Positions 13,139 through 19,485 of a DNA stretch of 19,808 bases are shown here, in pieces (the first letter of the stretch is position 1; every line of letters begins with the position of its first letter). The stretch is from assembly GCF_035998295.1 (NCBI RefSeq), contig NZ_DASYHS010000015.1, forward strand, positions 1 through 19,808, read 5' to 3'. This DNA comes from DASYHS01 sp035998295. GTDB taxonomy: Bacteria > Pseudomonadota > Alphaproteobacteria > Azospirillales > Azospirillaceae. The translations under genes and the position numbers were made by a program. The notes beneath the pieces were generated by a model. The model was given only the letters and a program-made list of their open reading frames with translations. It did no database searches and had not been told where the DNA came from.

Positions 13139-13326
13139 TTGCTGTCCTCCGTGTCCTGCGCCTCGGTGTCCTGGGATGCAGCCTCGCCGGCCTCGCCGGG
13201 CTCGTCGCCATCGGCCTTGCGCCGTGTGGCGTCGGCCTCGCGGCGCTGAAGCCTCTCCTGCTTCTTCTGCTGCTTCGCGCGGGTCCGTTCGGCACGCTGC
13301 TGGTTGTAGTTCGGCTTGAAGGCCAT
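13135..13326 (-). CDS. Small basic/acidic hypothetical protein (63 aa)
   Basis: A 63-residue protein beginning MAFKPNYNQQRAERTRAKQQ, KKQERLQRREADATRRKADG, with an acidic tail (QDTEAQDTEDSK). The MAFKPNYNQQRAER start is conserved among small alphaproteobacterial proteins of unknown function. The basic N-terminal helix could bind nucleic acid and the acidic tail may be disordered. It overlaps the DUF6481 start by 4 bp and follows csp, from which it is separated by a strong terminator (the T-run ends 34 bp before this ATG). The start codon is preceded by GGAGACCCC. Confidence 0.8.
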   Translation of the reverse strand: MAFKPNYNQQRAERTRAKQQKKQERLQRREADATRRKADGDEPGEAGEAASQDTEAQDTEDSK

Positions 13327-13360
13327 GGGGTCTCCGCTGAAGCCGGGGCGCTATCCCTGG

Positions 13361-13394
13361 AAAAAACTAGAGGGCGGCCGAAGCCGCCCTCTAG
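13361..13394 (-). terminator. Intrinsic terminator with UUCG tetraloop after csp
   Basis: On the minus strand a perfect 12-bp stem CTAGAGGGCGGC / GCCGCCCTCTAG encloses the extra-stable C(UUCG)G tetraloop and is followed immediately by six Ts (13366-13361). It begins 20 bp past the csp stop codon. This is a textbook Rho-independent terminator, positioned between csp and the two downstream genes read in the same direction. Confidence 0.95.
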
Positions 13395-13413
13395 TCCGCC
13401 GTTCCCGCAGCAC

Positions 13414-13623
13414 TCAGACGGCGCGCAGGTTCTCGGCCGAAGTCTTGCCGCGGCGCGGGTCGCGCACCTCTTCGTACGAGAGCTTCTGGCCCTCGTTGAG
13501 GTTGCTCATGCCGGCGCGCTCGACGGCGGAGATGTGGACGAAGACGTCGGCCGAGCCGTCTTCCGGCTGGATGAAGCCGAAGCCCTTGGTCGCGTTGAAC
13601 CACTTCACGGTACCGATAGCCAT
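13414..13623 (-). CDS. CspA-family cold-shock protein
   Basis: A 69-residue single cold-shock domain of standard length. RNP1 is KGFGFI (13-18), RNP2 is VFVHIS (27-32), with W8 and F9 in VKWFN also on the nucleic-acid binding face. Such proteins bind single-stranded RNA and DNA, melt RNA structure as chaperones, and in E. coli act as transcription antiterminators. AGGGGGA lies about 6 bp upstream of the ATG (13621-13623). It is followed by a strong terminator, then by two small genes on the same strand. A long leader is likely (next feature). The gene number within the csp family cannot be assigned. Confidence 0.95.
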   Translation of the reverse strand: MAIGTVKWFNATKGFGFIQPEDGSADVFVHISAVERAGMSNLNEGQKLSYEEVRDPRRGKTSAENLRAV

Positions 13624-13723
13624 GGGTCTTCCCCCTGTTGGCTGTTGCCCCGCACGACATGTGGAGGGGCATCAAATCACTTGGGGATAGAGGCTCAGGT
13701 CCGTGGACGGGACCGGAGATCGC

Positions 13724-13752
13724 ATAGCCCGTAGCAAGTTCGATCGGGTCAA
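13724..13752 (-). promoter_or_regulatory. Candidate csp promoter with a leader of about 100 nt
   Basis: On the minus strand TTGACC (13752-13747), 17-bp spacer, GGCTAT (13729-13724). Transcription from here would give a leader of about 95-100 nt before csp, in line with the long 5' untranslated regions of cold-shock genes. The -35 box is good, the -10 moderate. It lies in the 207-bp gap between the end of the LysR gene and csp, which otherwise holds no gene. Confidence 0.4.
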
Positions 13753-13830
13753 AATGGGGATCCTCCCCGGCCTATGCAAGCGGAATCCCGCATCGCCCCC
13801 GATATCGTCCGCCCGCACGCTCCCCGGCCC

Positions 13831-14748
13831 TCAGGCCTCGGCCAGCTCCTCCCGCAGCCGCAGCGCCAGGAACTCGAACACCGCCTTCACCCGCGCGACG
13901 TGGCGCAGGCCCGGATGGGTCAGCAGCCAGAACCCCGTCTCCGCCCGCGGGATCGGCGAGGGGTCGAGCCGGCGCAGGCCCGGCACGCGGTCGCCCAGCG
14001 CGTCGGGCAGGGCGGCGATCCCGATGCCGAGCCGCGCCGCGTCGGCCATGCCCAGCACCGTGTCGGCCCGGTACGCGATCCGCTCCGCCGGCACCGCCGC
14101 CCGCATCCAGCGCGCGGTGCCGATATGGCCCAGGCTCTCGTCGAAGCCGATCCAGTCATACGCGGCCGGGTCCGTGCCGCCGGCGCGCAGCCCCTCCGCC
14201 AGCCCGTCCAGATAGGCGGGCGCGCCGTAGGCCGCGCCCGCGATCGTGCCCAGGCGCCGGCCGATCAGGTGTTCGGGCGGCTCGTTGGTGACCCGCACCG
14301 CGACGTCGGCCTCGCGCCGCGCCAGGTCCACGGCGAGGCTGGTCGTCCCGACCTCCAGCACGATGCCGGGATGGACGCGCCGCAGCTCCGCGACCAGCGG
14401 CGTCAGCAGCGCGGCCAGGATCGCGTCGCTGGTCGCCACCCGCACGGCGCCGGACGGCCGCAAATCCTCGCCGGCCAGCTTCAGCTCCAGCGCCAGCACC
14501 TCCTCCTCGACCCTGGCCGCGATCGCCACCGCCTCCTCGCCCGCGGCCGTCGGCACGTAGCCGCTGCGCAGCCGCTCGAACAGGCGCACGCCCAGGCGGT
14601 CCTCGACCTGGCCGATCCGGCGGTGGACGGTCGAATGGTCGAGGCCGAGCGCGCGCGCCGCCGCCGACAGCGAGCCGCCGCGCCCGATCGCCAGCACCAG
14701 CCGCAGGTCGCTCCAGTCCAGGCGTTGCCGCATCCGTGCAAACTCCAT
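13831..14748 (-). CDS. LysR family transcriptional regulator
   Basis: About 305 residues. The winged helix covers residues 10-68 (LDWSDLRLVLAIGRGGSLSA, AARALGLDHSTVHRRIGQVE, DRLGVRLFERLRSGYVPTAA) and the effector domain starts at about residue 92 (SGAVRVATSDAILAALLTPL). The HSTVHRRI recognition helix and GYVPTAAGEE motif mark a common proteobacterial LysR subgroup. The start is uncertain: ATG at 14748 has GAGA about 6 bp upstream; ATGs at 14754 and 14733 are alternatives, the latter giving the most typical N-terminus. It is divergent from the VOC-GST-NAD(P)-binding operon and should control it. Its 3' end is followed by csp, separately promoted. Confidence 0.92.
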   Translation of the reverse strand: MEFARMRQRLDWSDLRLVLAIGRGGSLSAAARALGLDHSTVHRRIGQVEDRLGVRLFERLRSGYVPTAAGEEAVAIAARVEEEVLALELKLAGEDLRPSGAVRVATSDAILAALLTPLVAELRRVHPGIVLEVGTTSLAVDLARREADVAVRVTNEPPEHLIGRRLGTIAGAAYGAPAYLDGLAEGLRAGGTDPAAYDWIGFDESLGHIGTARWMRAAVPAERIAYRADTVLGMADAARLGIGIAALPDALGDRVPGLRRLDPSPIPRAETGFWLLTHPGLRHVARVKAVFEFLALRLREELAEA

Positions 14749-14764
14749 CGGCATTCTCGGGGAA

Positions 14765-14784
14765 TGTTGCGGCATAGCGTAACA
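14765..14784. promoter_or_regulatory. Candidate LysR operator, imperfect inverted repeat
   Basis: TGTTGCG-N6-CGTAACA is a 7-bp inverted repeat with one mismatch (G/A), centred in the roughly 78-bp divergent region between the LysR gene and the VOC gene and containing GTT-N12-AAC, a typical LysR-type spacing. It is the only dyad of note in this interval. Confidence 0.5.
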
Positions 14785-14826
14785 GCGCAGGATCGCGCCA
14801 CCAACAACCCGCATCGAGGAGAGACG

Positions 14827-15264
14827 ATGTTCAAGATCCGGTCGCTGGACCATGTCGGCCTGCGCGTCACCGACCGCGAGGGGGCGGCCCGCTTCTTCGC
14901 CGGCCTCGGCTTCCGTCCCGAACCCGGCGAGGACGCCCCCGAGCACTCCGCCCTCGGCCTGATCAACGACGCCGGCGTGCGCCTGAACCTGATCTACAAC
15001 GCCAGCCCCCCGCCCGGCGGCGCCAACGTCCTGATGGACGTCGCCGACAAATGGCCGGGCTGGACCCATGCCGCCTTCGTCGTCGACGACCTCGACGCCC
15101 TGCTGGCCTGGCTGCGCGCCGAGAACGTCCGCGTCACCGAGGGGCCGGTCGTCTACGGCGACGGCCGGCGGCGGGTGTGCTTCATCCGCGACGCCGACGG
15201 CAACGTGATCGAGTTCAACCAGATACTTGCCCGCCAGGTCCCGGGCCAGGAGACCGCCGCATGA
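14827..15264 (+). CDS. VOC (glyoxalase-type) family protein
   Basis: A 145-residue vicinal oxygen chelate fold protein with two beta-alpha-beta-beta-beta units: FKIRSLDHVGLRVTDREGAA at the N-terminus and WTHAAFVVDDLDALLAWLRA in the second half, ending DADGNVIEFNQ. Candidate metal ligands are H9, H81 and E129, in the positions used by glyoxalase I-like enzymes. It may be a lyase, isomerase or glutathione-dependent enzyme, which would suit the GST downstream. ATG at 14827 is preceded by GAGGAGAG. Its stop overlaps the GST start (ATGA). First gene of a three-gene operon under a divergent LysR. Confidence 0.9.
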   Translation: MFKIRSLDHVGLRVTDREGAARFFAGLGFRPEPGEDAPEHSALGLINDAGVRLNLIYNASPPPGGANVLMDVADKWPGWTHAAFVVDDLDALLAWLRAENVRVTEGPVVYGDGRRRVCFIRDADGNVIEFNQILARQVPGQETAA

Positions 15265-15887
15265 CGCCCGCCGCACCCATCGTGCTGCACGGCTCGGCGG
15301 TGTCGGGCCACACGCACCGGGTGGCGCTGCTGCTGCGCATGCTCGGCCTGCCCCATGCGTTCCGCGCCGTCGACCTGCGCGCGGGCGAGCACAAGTCCCC
15401 GGACTTCCTGCGCCTCAACCCCTTCGGCACCGTCCCCGCGATCGAGGACGGCGGCACCGTGATCGCGGACTCGGCCGCGATCCTGGTCTATCTCGCCCTG
15501 CGCTACGATGCCGCCCGGACCTGGCTGCCCGCCGACCCGGCCGCCGCGGCCGAGGTCCAGCGCTGGCTCTCGGTCGCCCAGGGGCCGCTGTTCAACGGGC
15601 CGAACGCCGCGCGCCTCGCCGCCGTGTTCGGGCGGCCGGTCGACGTCGCGGGCGCCAAGGCGGTCGCGGCCGGCCTGCTCGCGGTCATGGACCGCCACCT
15701 GGCAACGGGCGCGTTCCTGGCCGGCGCCGGCCCGACGATCGCCGACCTCGCCAACTACGCCTATGTCGCCCATGCGCCCGAGGGCGGCATCGCGCTCGAC
15801 CCCTATCCCCACGTGCTGGCCTGGCTCGGCCGCATCGAGGCCCTGCCCGGCTTCGAGCCCATGTCCCGGCTGGCGCCGGCAACCTGA
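15261..15887 (+). CDS. Glutathione S-transferase family protein
   Basis: A 208-residue protein. The N-terminal thioredoxin-like domain includes VLHGSAVSGHTHRVALLLRM, DLRAGEHKSPDFLRLNPFGT, the cis-proline TVPA (57-60, P59) and the glutathione gamma-glutamyl contact D70-S71 (in IADSAAILVYLA). The all-helical C-terminal domain (about 90-205) has GPTIADLANYAYVAH, whose Asp is the conserved folding-box residue. S14 or S15 in SAVSG is the likely activating residue, as in Nu/beta-like bacterial GSTs. The start overlaps the VOC stop by 4 bp. Probable role: conjugation or thiol-dependent step in the catabolism or detoxification of an unknown compound, together with the VOC protein. Confidence 0.92.
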   Translation: MTPAAPIVLHGSAVSGHTHRVALLLRMLGLPHAFRAVDLRAGEHKSPDFLRLNPFGTVPAIEDGGTVIADSAAILVYLALRYDAARTWLPADPAAAAEVQRWLSVAQGPLFNGPNAARLAAVFGRPVDVAGAKAVAAGLLAVMDRHLATGAFLAGAGPTIADLANYAYVAHAPEGGIALDPYPHVLAWLGRIEALPGFEPMSRLAPAT

Positions 15888-15906
15888 CCTGATGAGGAAA
15901 CCACCC

Positions 15907-16488
15907 ATGAAGATCGCGCTGATCGGGTCGACCGGCTATATCGGCTCGAAGCTCCTGGCCGAAGCCCTGGAGCGCGGCCACGCGGTGACCGCCGTCACCC
16001 GCGCCGTGATGGACGTCCACGACACCGGCGGCCTCGCCGCCTTGCTCGCCGGCCACGACGCCGTGGTGAGCGCCTACAACCCCGGTGCGGCCGACGGGCT
16101 GCGCGGCGCGCGCTCGATCGTGGAGGCGGCGAAGCGGGCGGGGCTGCGGCTCCTGGCCGTCGGCGGCGCCGGCAGCCTGGAGGTGGCGCCCGGCCGGCGC
16201 CTCGTCGACGAGCCGGACTTCCCGCAGCAATGGAAGGCCGGCGCGCTCGCGACGGCGGAGTTCCTGGAGATGCTGCGCGCCGAGCCCGAACTCGACTGGT
16301 GCTTCTTGAGCCCGGCCGCCGAACTGGTCTCCGGCGAGCGCACGGGCCGCTTCCGCCTCGGCGGCGACGCCCTGCTGAAGGACGGCGAGGGCCGCAGCCG
16401 CATCTCGCTCCAGGACTACGCCGCCGCCCTGCTCGACGAGCTGGAGACCCCCCGCCATCCCCGCCGGCGCTTCAGCGTCGCCTACTGA
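15907..16488 (+). CDS. NAD(P)-binding NmrA/YwnB-like oxidoreductase
   Basis: A 193-residue atypical short-chain dehydrogenase-like protein. It starts MKIALIGSTGYIGSKLLAEA with the G7xxG10xxG13 Rossmann motif, followed by HAVTAVTRAV, HDAVVSAYNPG and LRLLAVGGAGSLEVAPGRRL, typical of NmrA/YwnB-like NAD(P)H-binding proteins that act as flavin- or quinone-reductase-like enzymes or redox sensors. The conserved YxxxK pair of classical SDRs is absent. It lies 19 bp after the GST gene, third in the operon. It converges on the COG4091 gene with 9 bp between stops. Confidence 0.9.
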   Translation: MKIALIGSTGYIGSKLLAEALERGHAVTAVTRAVMDVHDTGGLAALLAGHDAVVSAYNPGAADGLRGARSIVEAAKRAGLRLLAVGGAGSLEVAPGRRLVDEPDFPQQWKAGALATAEFLEMLRAEPELDWCFLSPAAELVSGERTGRFRLGGDALLKDGEGRSRISLQDYAAALLDELETPRHPRRRFSVAY

Positions 16489-16497
16489 AGGCCGGCA

Positions 16498-17802
16498 TCA
16501 GCCCGCGAAGCGTTCCTCCATCGCGCGCCGCACGCGCACCGCCTCGTCGTCCGGGATATCGATGTCCGCCCAGCGGACGATCGCGCCGGCCGCGACGTCG
16601 GCGCGCAGCCTGACCCTGTGCGCCAGGCCGATGGGCAGCGCGCCCTCGGCCAGGCTGCGCCGGGCGGGCAGCAGCTTGCCCCAGACGGTGTGGCCGCCCT
16701 CGCCGTCCAGCATCTCCCCGGCCGTCAGCCGGCGTTTGGCGACCGCGGCGACGTCGCCGCGAAAGCCCCGCGTCTGCCCGGTGGGCTCGCCGCGCAGCGC
16801 CACCGACAGCACCGAGATGCCCAGCTCCAGCCCGATCAGGTGGAACGGCTTGTACATCGCGGCGTAGCGGCCGCTGGCGTCGGTCTTCAGGCCGTATTGC
16901 CGGAAGCAGGCGGCGGCGTAGTCGTTGGGCGCCTTCAGCACGACGTAGACGCCCCAGCGCAGGTCCCGGAACACCGGCCGGCCGTCGCGCTCCAGCGAGG
17001 AGACGACCTCGACCATGCCCTCGCGCTCCAGCACGCCGCCCTCGGCGCGCGGGCGCAGCACATGCGCGAGATCGTCCACGCCGCAGGGCGGGAACGCCAG
17101 CCCGCCGGAAGGCACGTCCAGCTCGCAGGCGTTCGCGATGGCCGCCATCTCCAGCGCCGACTTGGTGCCGTCCAGGAAGGAGTTGAACATCTGCGGGTTC
17201 ATCCCGGCGCGCCGCGCCTCCTCGGGCGTCAGGCCGTAATGCGCCCACACGTCGTCGGGGGTGACGCCATGGTAGAGCGGCAGGTACTTGGTGCCCTTCC
17301 CGGCGGCCACGACCGCGAAGCCGGCGGCGCGCGCCCAGTCGACCAGCTCCGCCGTCAGCGCCGGCTGGTCGCCATAGGCCATGGAGTAGACGACGCCCTT
17401 CCCGCGCGCCTCCTCGGCCAGCAGGGGGCCGGCCAGCACGTCGGCCTCGACGTTCACCATCACGACGTGCCGGCCGGCCGCGATCGCCGCGCGGGCATGC
17501 GCGATGCCGGCGGCCGGCAGGCCCGTCGCCTCGATCACGACCTCGATGTCGGGATGGCGGCAGGCGTCGGCCCCGGACGCGGTGAAGTCGGTCCGGGCGA
17601 CGCGCGCCTCGTCCCAGCCCACCGCGAGGCAGGCCGCGCGCGCCCGGTCCGGGTCGAGGTCGGCGATCACCGCGACCTCCAGGCCCGGCGTCGTCGGCAC
17701 CTGGGACAGGAACATCGAGCCGAACTTGCCGGCGCCGATCAGGCCGACCCGGACGGGGCGCTTCGAGGCGGCGCGCTGCTGGAGCAGGCGGTGGAGGTTC
17801 AT
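16498..17802 (-). CDS. NAD(P)-dependent oxidoreductase with C-terminal SAF domain (COG4091-like)
   Basis: A 434-residue protein. The N-terminal Rossmann domain has VGLIGAGKFG (19-28) and LEVAVIADLD (second strand with acidic end, suggesting NAD), then VVIEATGLPAAGIAHARAAI. The central part (about 130-330) resembles homoserine-dehydrogenase-like proteins: VYSMAYGDQPALTAELVDWA, AAGKGTKYLPLYHG, KSALEMAAIANACELDVPSG. The last 90 residues form a SAF-type domain (LTAGEMLDGEGGHTVWGKLL ... GLAHRVRLRADVAAGAIVRW). This is the domain order of COG4091, predicted oxidoreductases of unknown substrate. It follows the dioxygenase gene by 20 bp and the regulator gene before that, so it should act on the product of the dioxygenase or a related compound. 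Full length, no defects seen. Confidence 0.88.
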   Translation of the reverse strand: MNLHRLLQQRAASKRPVRVGLIGAGKFGSMFLSQVPTTPGLEVAVIADLDPDRARAACLAVGWDEARVARTDFTASGADACRHPDIEVVIEATGLPAAGIAHARAAIAAGRHVVMVNVEADVLAGPLLAEEARGKGVVYSMAYGDQPALTAELVDWARAAGFAVVAAGKGTKYLPLYHGVTPDDVWAHYGLTPEEARRAGMNPQMFNSFLDGTKSALEMAAIANACELDVPSGGLAFPPCGVDDLAHVLRPRAEGGVLEREGMVEVVSSLERDGRPVFRDLRWGVYVVLKAPNDYAAACFRQYGLKTDASGRYAAMYKPFHLIGLELGISVLSVALRGEPTGQTRGFRGDVAAVAKRRLTAGEMLDGEGGHTVWGKLLPARRSLAEGALPIGLAHRVRLRADVAAGAIVRWADIDIPDDEAVRVRRAMEERFAG

Positions 17803-17822
17803 GGCCGGTCCTTTCCTGCGTG

Positions 17823-18653
17823 CTATTCCGCGGCCGCCCGATGGGACCGCGCATAGGCCAGCAGGGCGTCGTCGGGGACCGCCTGGATCGGCGTGAAGTC
17901 GCGATGCGCGATCCAGTCCGGCCGGGTCGGCTTGCGGATGTGGTTCGAGACCGCGCACAGCGTCAGGTAGACGATCTTGCGCGGGAAGGGCGTGATGTTG
18001 CCGGCCGAGCCGTGGACGAGATTGCCGTGGAACATCAGCACCGCGCCCGGCTTGCCGGTCGGGGCGACGACGCCGCCGTCCTCCACCAGGCGCGTGACCG
18101 TCTCCTTGTCCAGCGTCCACAGCGGGTACGAGGTCGTCTGCCGGTCGTGGCCGGCGGCCAGCGTGCCGTGCCGGTGGCTCTTGGGGATCAGCATCAGCGG
18201 GCCGTTGATCGCCATCACCTCGTCCAGGAACACCGCGATGTTCATGGCGCGGGGCTCGGGCATGCCGTCGTCGCGTGCCCAGGTGCCGTAGTCCTGGTGC
18301 CACTGCCAGACCTCGCCGTCGAAGGCGGCCTTGGCGTTCACCTTGTACTGGTGCATGTACAGCTTCTCGCCGAACAGCTGCTCGACGGGCTCGATCAGCC
18401 GGGGATGCGCGCCCAGGATGCCGAAGGCCTCGTTGTAGGTGTGGGCGGCGAAGGCCGTGCGCGGCGCCCCGCTGGTCTCGCGCCACACCTCCTGCCGGTC
18501 GGTGGCGTAGATCGCCTCGGCCTCGCGGCGCAGGACGGCGACCTCCTCGTCCGAGAAGCAGTCCGGTAGGAACAGATAGCCCTGTTCGTCGAACTCCGCG
18601 AGCTGCCCTTGGGTGAGCTTCCCGGGGGTGAGCTTCCCGGGGGTGAGCTTCAT
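17823..18653 (-). CDS. Phytanoyl-CoA dioxygenase (PhyH) family Fe(II)/2-oxoglutarate oxygenase
   Basis: A 276-residue double-stranded beta-helix oxygenase. Iron ligands are H119 and D121 (WQWHQDYGTW) and H214 (GNLVHGSAGN); R225 (PFPRKIVYL) would bind 2-oxoglutarate. DGMPEPRAMNIAVFLDEV (129-146) resembles the equivalent part of ectoine hydroxylase and amino-acid hydroxylases. Expected reaction: hydroxylation of a small metabolite with release of succinate and CO2; the substrate is unknown. The N-terminus is odd: MKLTPGKLTPGKLTQGQL is encoded by three 15-bp tandem repeats, an extension of ten residues before the usual start region. Second gene of a GntR-led unit (24 bp after the regulator gene), 20 bp before the COG4091 gene. 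Confidence 0.9.
   Translation of the reverse strand: MKLTPGKLTPGKLTQGQLAEFDEQGYLFLPDCFSDEEVAVLRREAEAIYATDRQEVWRETSGAPRTAFAAHTYNEAFGILGAHPRLIEPVEQLFGEKLYMHQYKVNAKAAFDGEVWQWHQDYGTWARDDGMPEPRAMNIAVFLDEVMAINGPLMLIPKSHRHGTLAAGHDRQTTSYPLWTLDKETVTRLVEDGGVVAPTGKPGAVLMFHGNLVHGSAGNITPFPRKIVYLTLCAVSNHIRKPTRPDWIAHRDFTPIQAVPDDALLAYARSHRAAAE
18606..18650 (-). repeat. 15-bp tandem repeat encoding KLTPG units
   Basis: Plus-strand unit CCCGGGGGTGAGCTT is exact at 18621-18635 and 18636-18650, and present with two changes at 18606-18620 (CCCTTGGGTGAGCTT). It starts right after the start codon of the dioxygenase gene and is in frame, so copy-number changes would lengthen or shorten the protein by five residues without a frameshift. 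Confidence 0.9.
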
Positions 18654-18677
18654 GGTCGTTTCCTCCTGCTGGTTTCC

Positions 18678-19397
18678 TCAGGCGGCGTGGGCGGCGGTCT
18701 CCTCCAGGCAGCGCACGGTGTCGCTCGCCGCCCGGTCGGTATGGCTGCGGGCGGCGGCCTCGGCCCCGTCCGCGTCGCCGTCCAGCACCAGCCCGGCGAT
18801 GCCGGCGTGCTCGCTCCATATCTGCGGGCGCTGGCCCGGCGTGCCGAGGACGATCGCCATCGACCGCTTCAGGTGCAGCCACTGCGCCGAGACGGTCTCC
18901 TCGATGGCGGCGTTGCCGGACAGGCGGTAGACGGCGGTGTGGAACGCGACGTCGGCCGCCACATAGGCCGCCACGCCGGCCTCCGCCGGAAGTGCCGCGC
19001 CGCGCTCGAGCGCCTCGCGCAGCGCCCCGGTCTCCGCCGCCGAGGCGCGGCCGCCGGCCACCCTCTCGGCTGCGAGGCGCGCGGCGAGCGCGTCGAGCGC
19101 CGTCCTGACCTGGTACAGGTCGCGGATGCGGCCGCCGTCGATCCGCGCCACGGTCCAGCCGCGCCGCCCCGACACCTCGATCAGCCCCTGGCGCCGCAGC
19201 AGCTGGAGCGCATGGCTGACGGGCTGCCGCGACACGCCGAGCATCAAAGCCAGCTCCTCCTGCCGGATGCGCGTGCCCGGCCGCAGGCTGCCCTCCGTGA
19301 TCGCCCCGACGAGGCGTTCGTAGACCTGGTCGATCAGGATCGGCTGGGCGTCCACGGGCTTCACGAGGCGGCGTTCCCCAGGCAGTGAATTCGGCAT
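18678..19397 (-). CDS. GntR family (FCD domain) transcriptional regulator
   Basis: A 239-residue regulator of FadR/FCD type. The winged helix covers about residues 20-85 (LIDQVYERLVGAITEGSLRP, IRQEELALMLGVSRQPVSHA, LQLLRRQGLIEVSGRRGWTV). The helical FCD effector domain (about 88-230) has YQVRTALDALAARLAA, ADVAFHTAVYRLSGN and two more His (EHAGI, SHTDRA) that could bind a metal with an organic acid effector. The start is uncertain: ATG 19395-19397 sits in the loop of a palindrome beside the promoter and would be nearly leaderless; a GTG at 19362-19364 gives the more usual MKPVDAQPILIDQVYE. It is first in an operon with the dioxygenase and COG4091 genes and probably represses all three until an inducer is present. 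Confidence 0.92.
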   Translation of the reverse strand: MPNSLPGERRLVKPVDAQPILIDQVYERLVGAITEGSLRPGTRIRQEELALMLGVSRQPVSHALQLLRRQGLIEVSGRRGWTVARIDGGRIRDLYQVRTALDALAARLAAERVAGGRASAAETGALREALERGAALPAEAGVAAYVAADVAFHTAVYRLSGNAAIEETVSAQWLHLKRSMAIVLGTPGQRPQIWSEHAGIAGLVLDGDADGAEAAARSHTDRAASDTVRCLEETAAHAA

Positions 19398-19407
19398 TCC
19401 GAATTCA
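19386..19407. promoter_or_regulatory. Perfect palindrome, probable GntR autoregulatory operator
   Basis: Two perfect 9-bp arms, TGAATTCGG (19386-19394) and CCGAATTCA (19399-19407), separated by CATT. The palindrome touches the -10 box and covers the expected transcription start and the annotated ATG. Position and symmetry are as expected for a GntR repressor site blocking RNA polymerase. Confidence 0.65.
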
Positions 19408-19435
19408 TTATGCCGGCGCGGCGAGGCCGGGGCAA
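19407..19435 (-). promoter_or_regulatory. Promoter of the GntR-PhyH-COG4091 operon
   Basis: On the minus strand TTGCCC (19435-19430), 17-bp spacer, CATAAT (19412-19407). Transcription would start near 19400, about 3 nt before the ATG at 19397, implying a leaderless or GTG-initiated message. CATAAT is the only AT-rich hexamer in the interval. Confidence 0.5.
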
Positions 19436-19485
19436 GGCGCGTCGCGGACTAACCCGTTTCGATGTTTCCTCTCCCTCCGGACGCG

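Noticed and set aside
13774..15264. Plus-strand frame of 496 codons through the LysR gene
   Set aside because: It is the antisense of LysR joined in frame to the VOC gene; the VOC protein starts at 14827 with a good ribosome site.
16498..18882. Long minus-strand frame of 794 codons suggesting a fusion
   Set aside because: Only the part from 17802 reads as the COG4091 oxidoreductase; the rest is an Arg/Gly/Pro-rich shadow of the dioxygenase and GntR genes.
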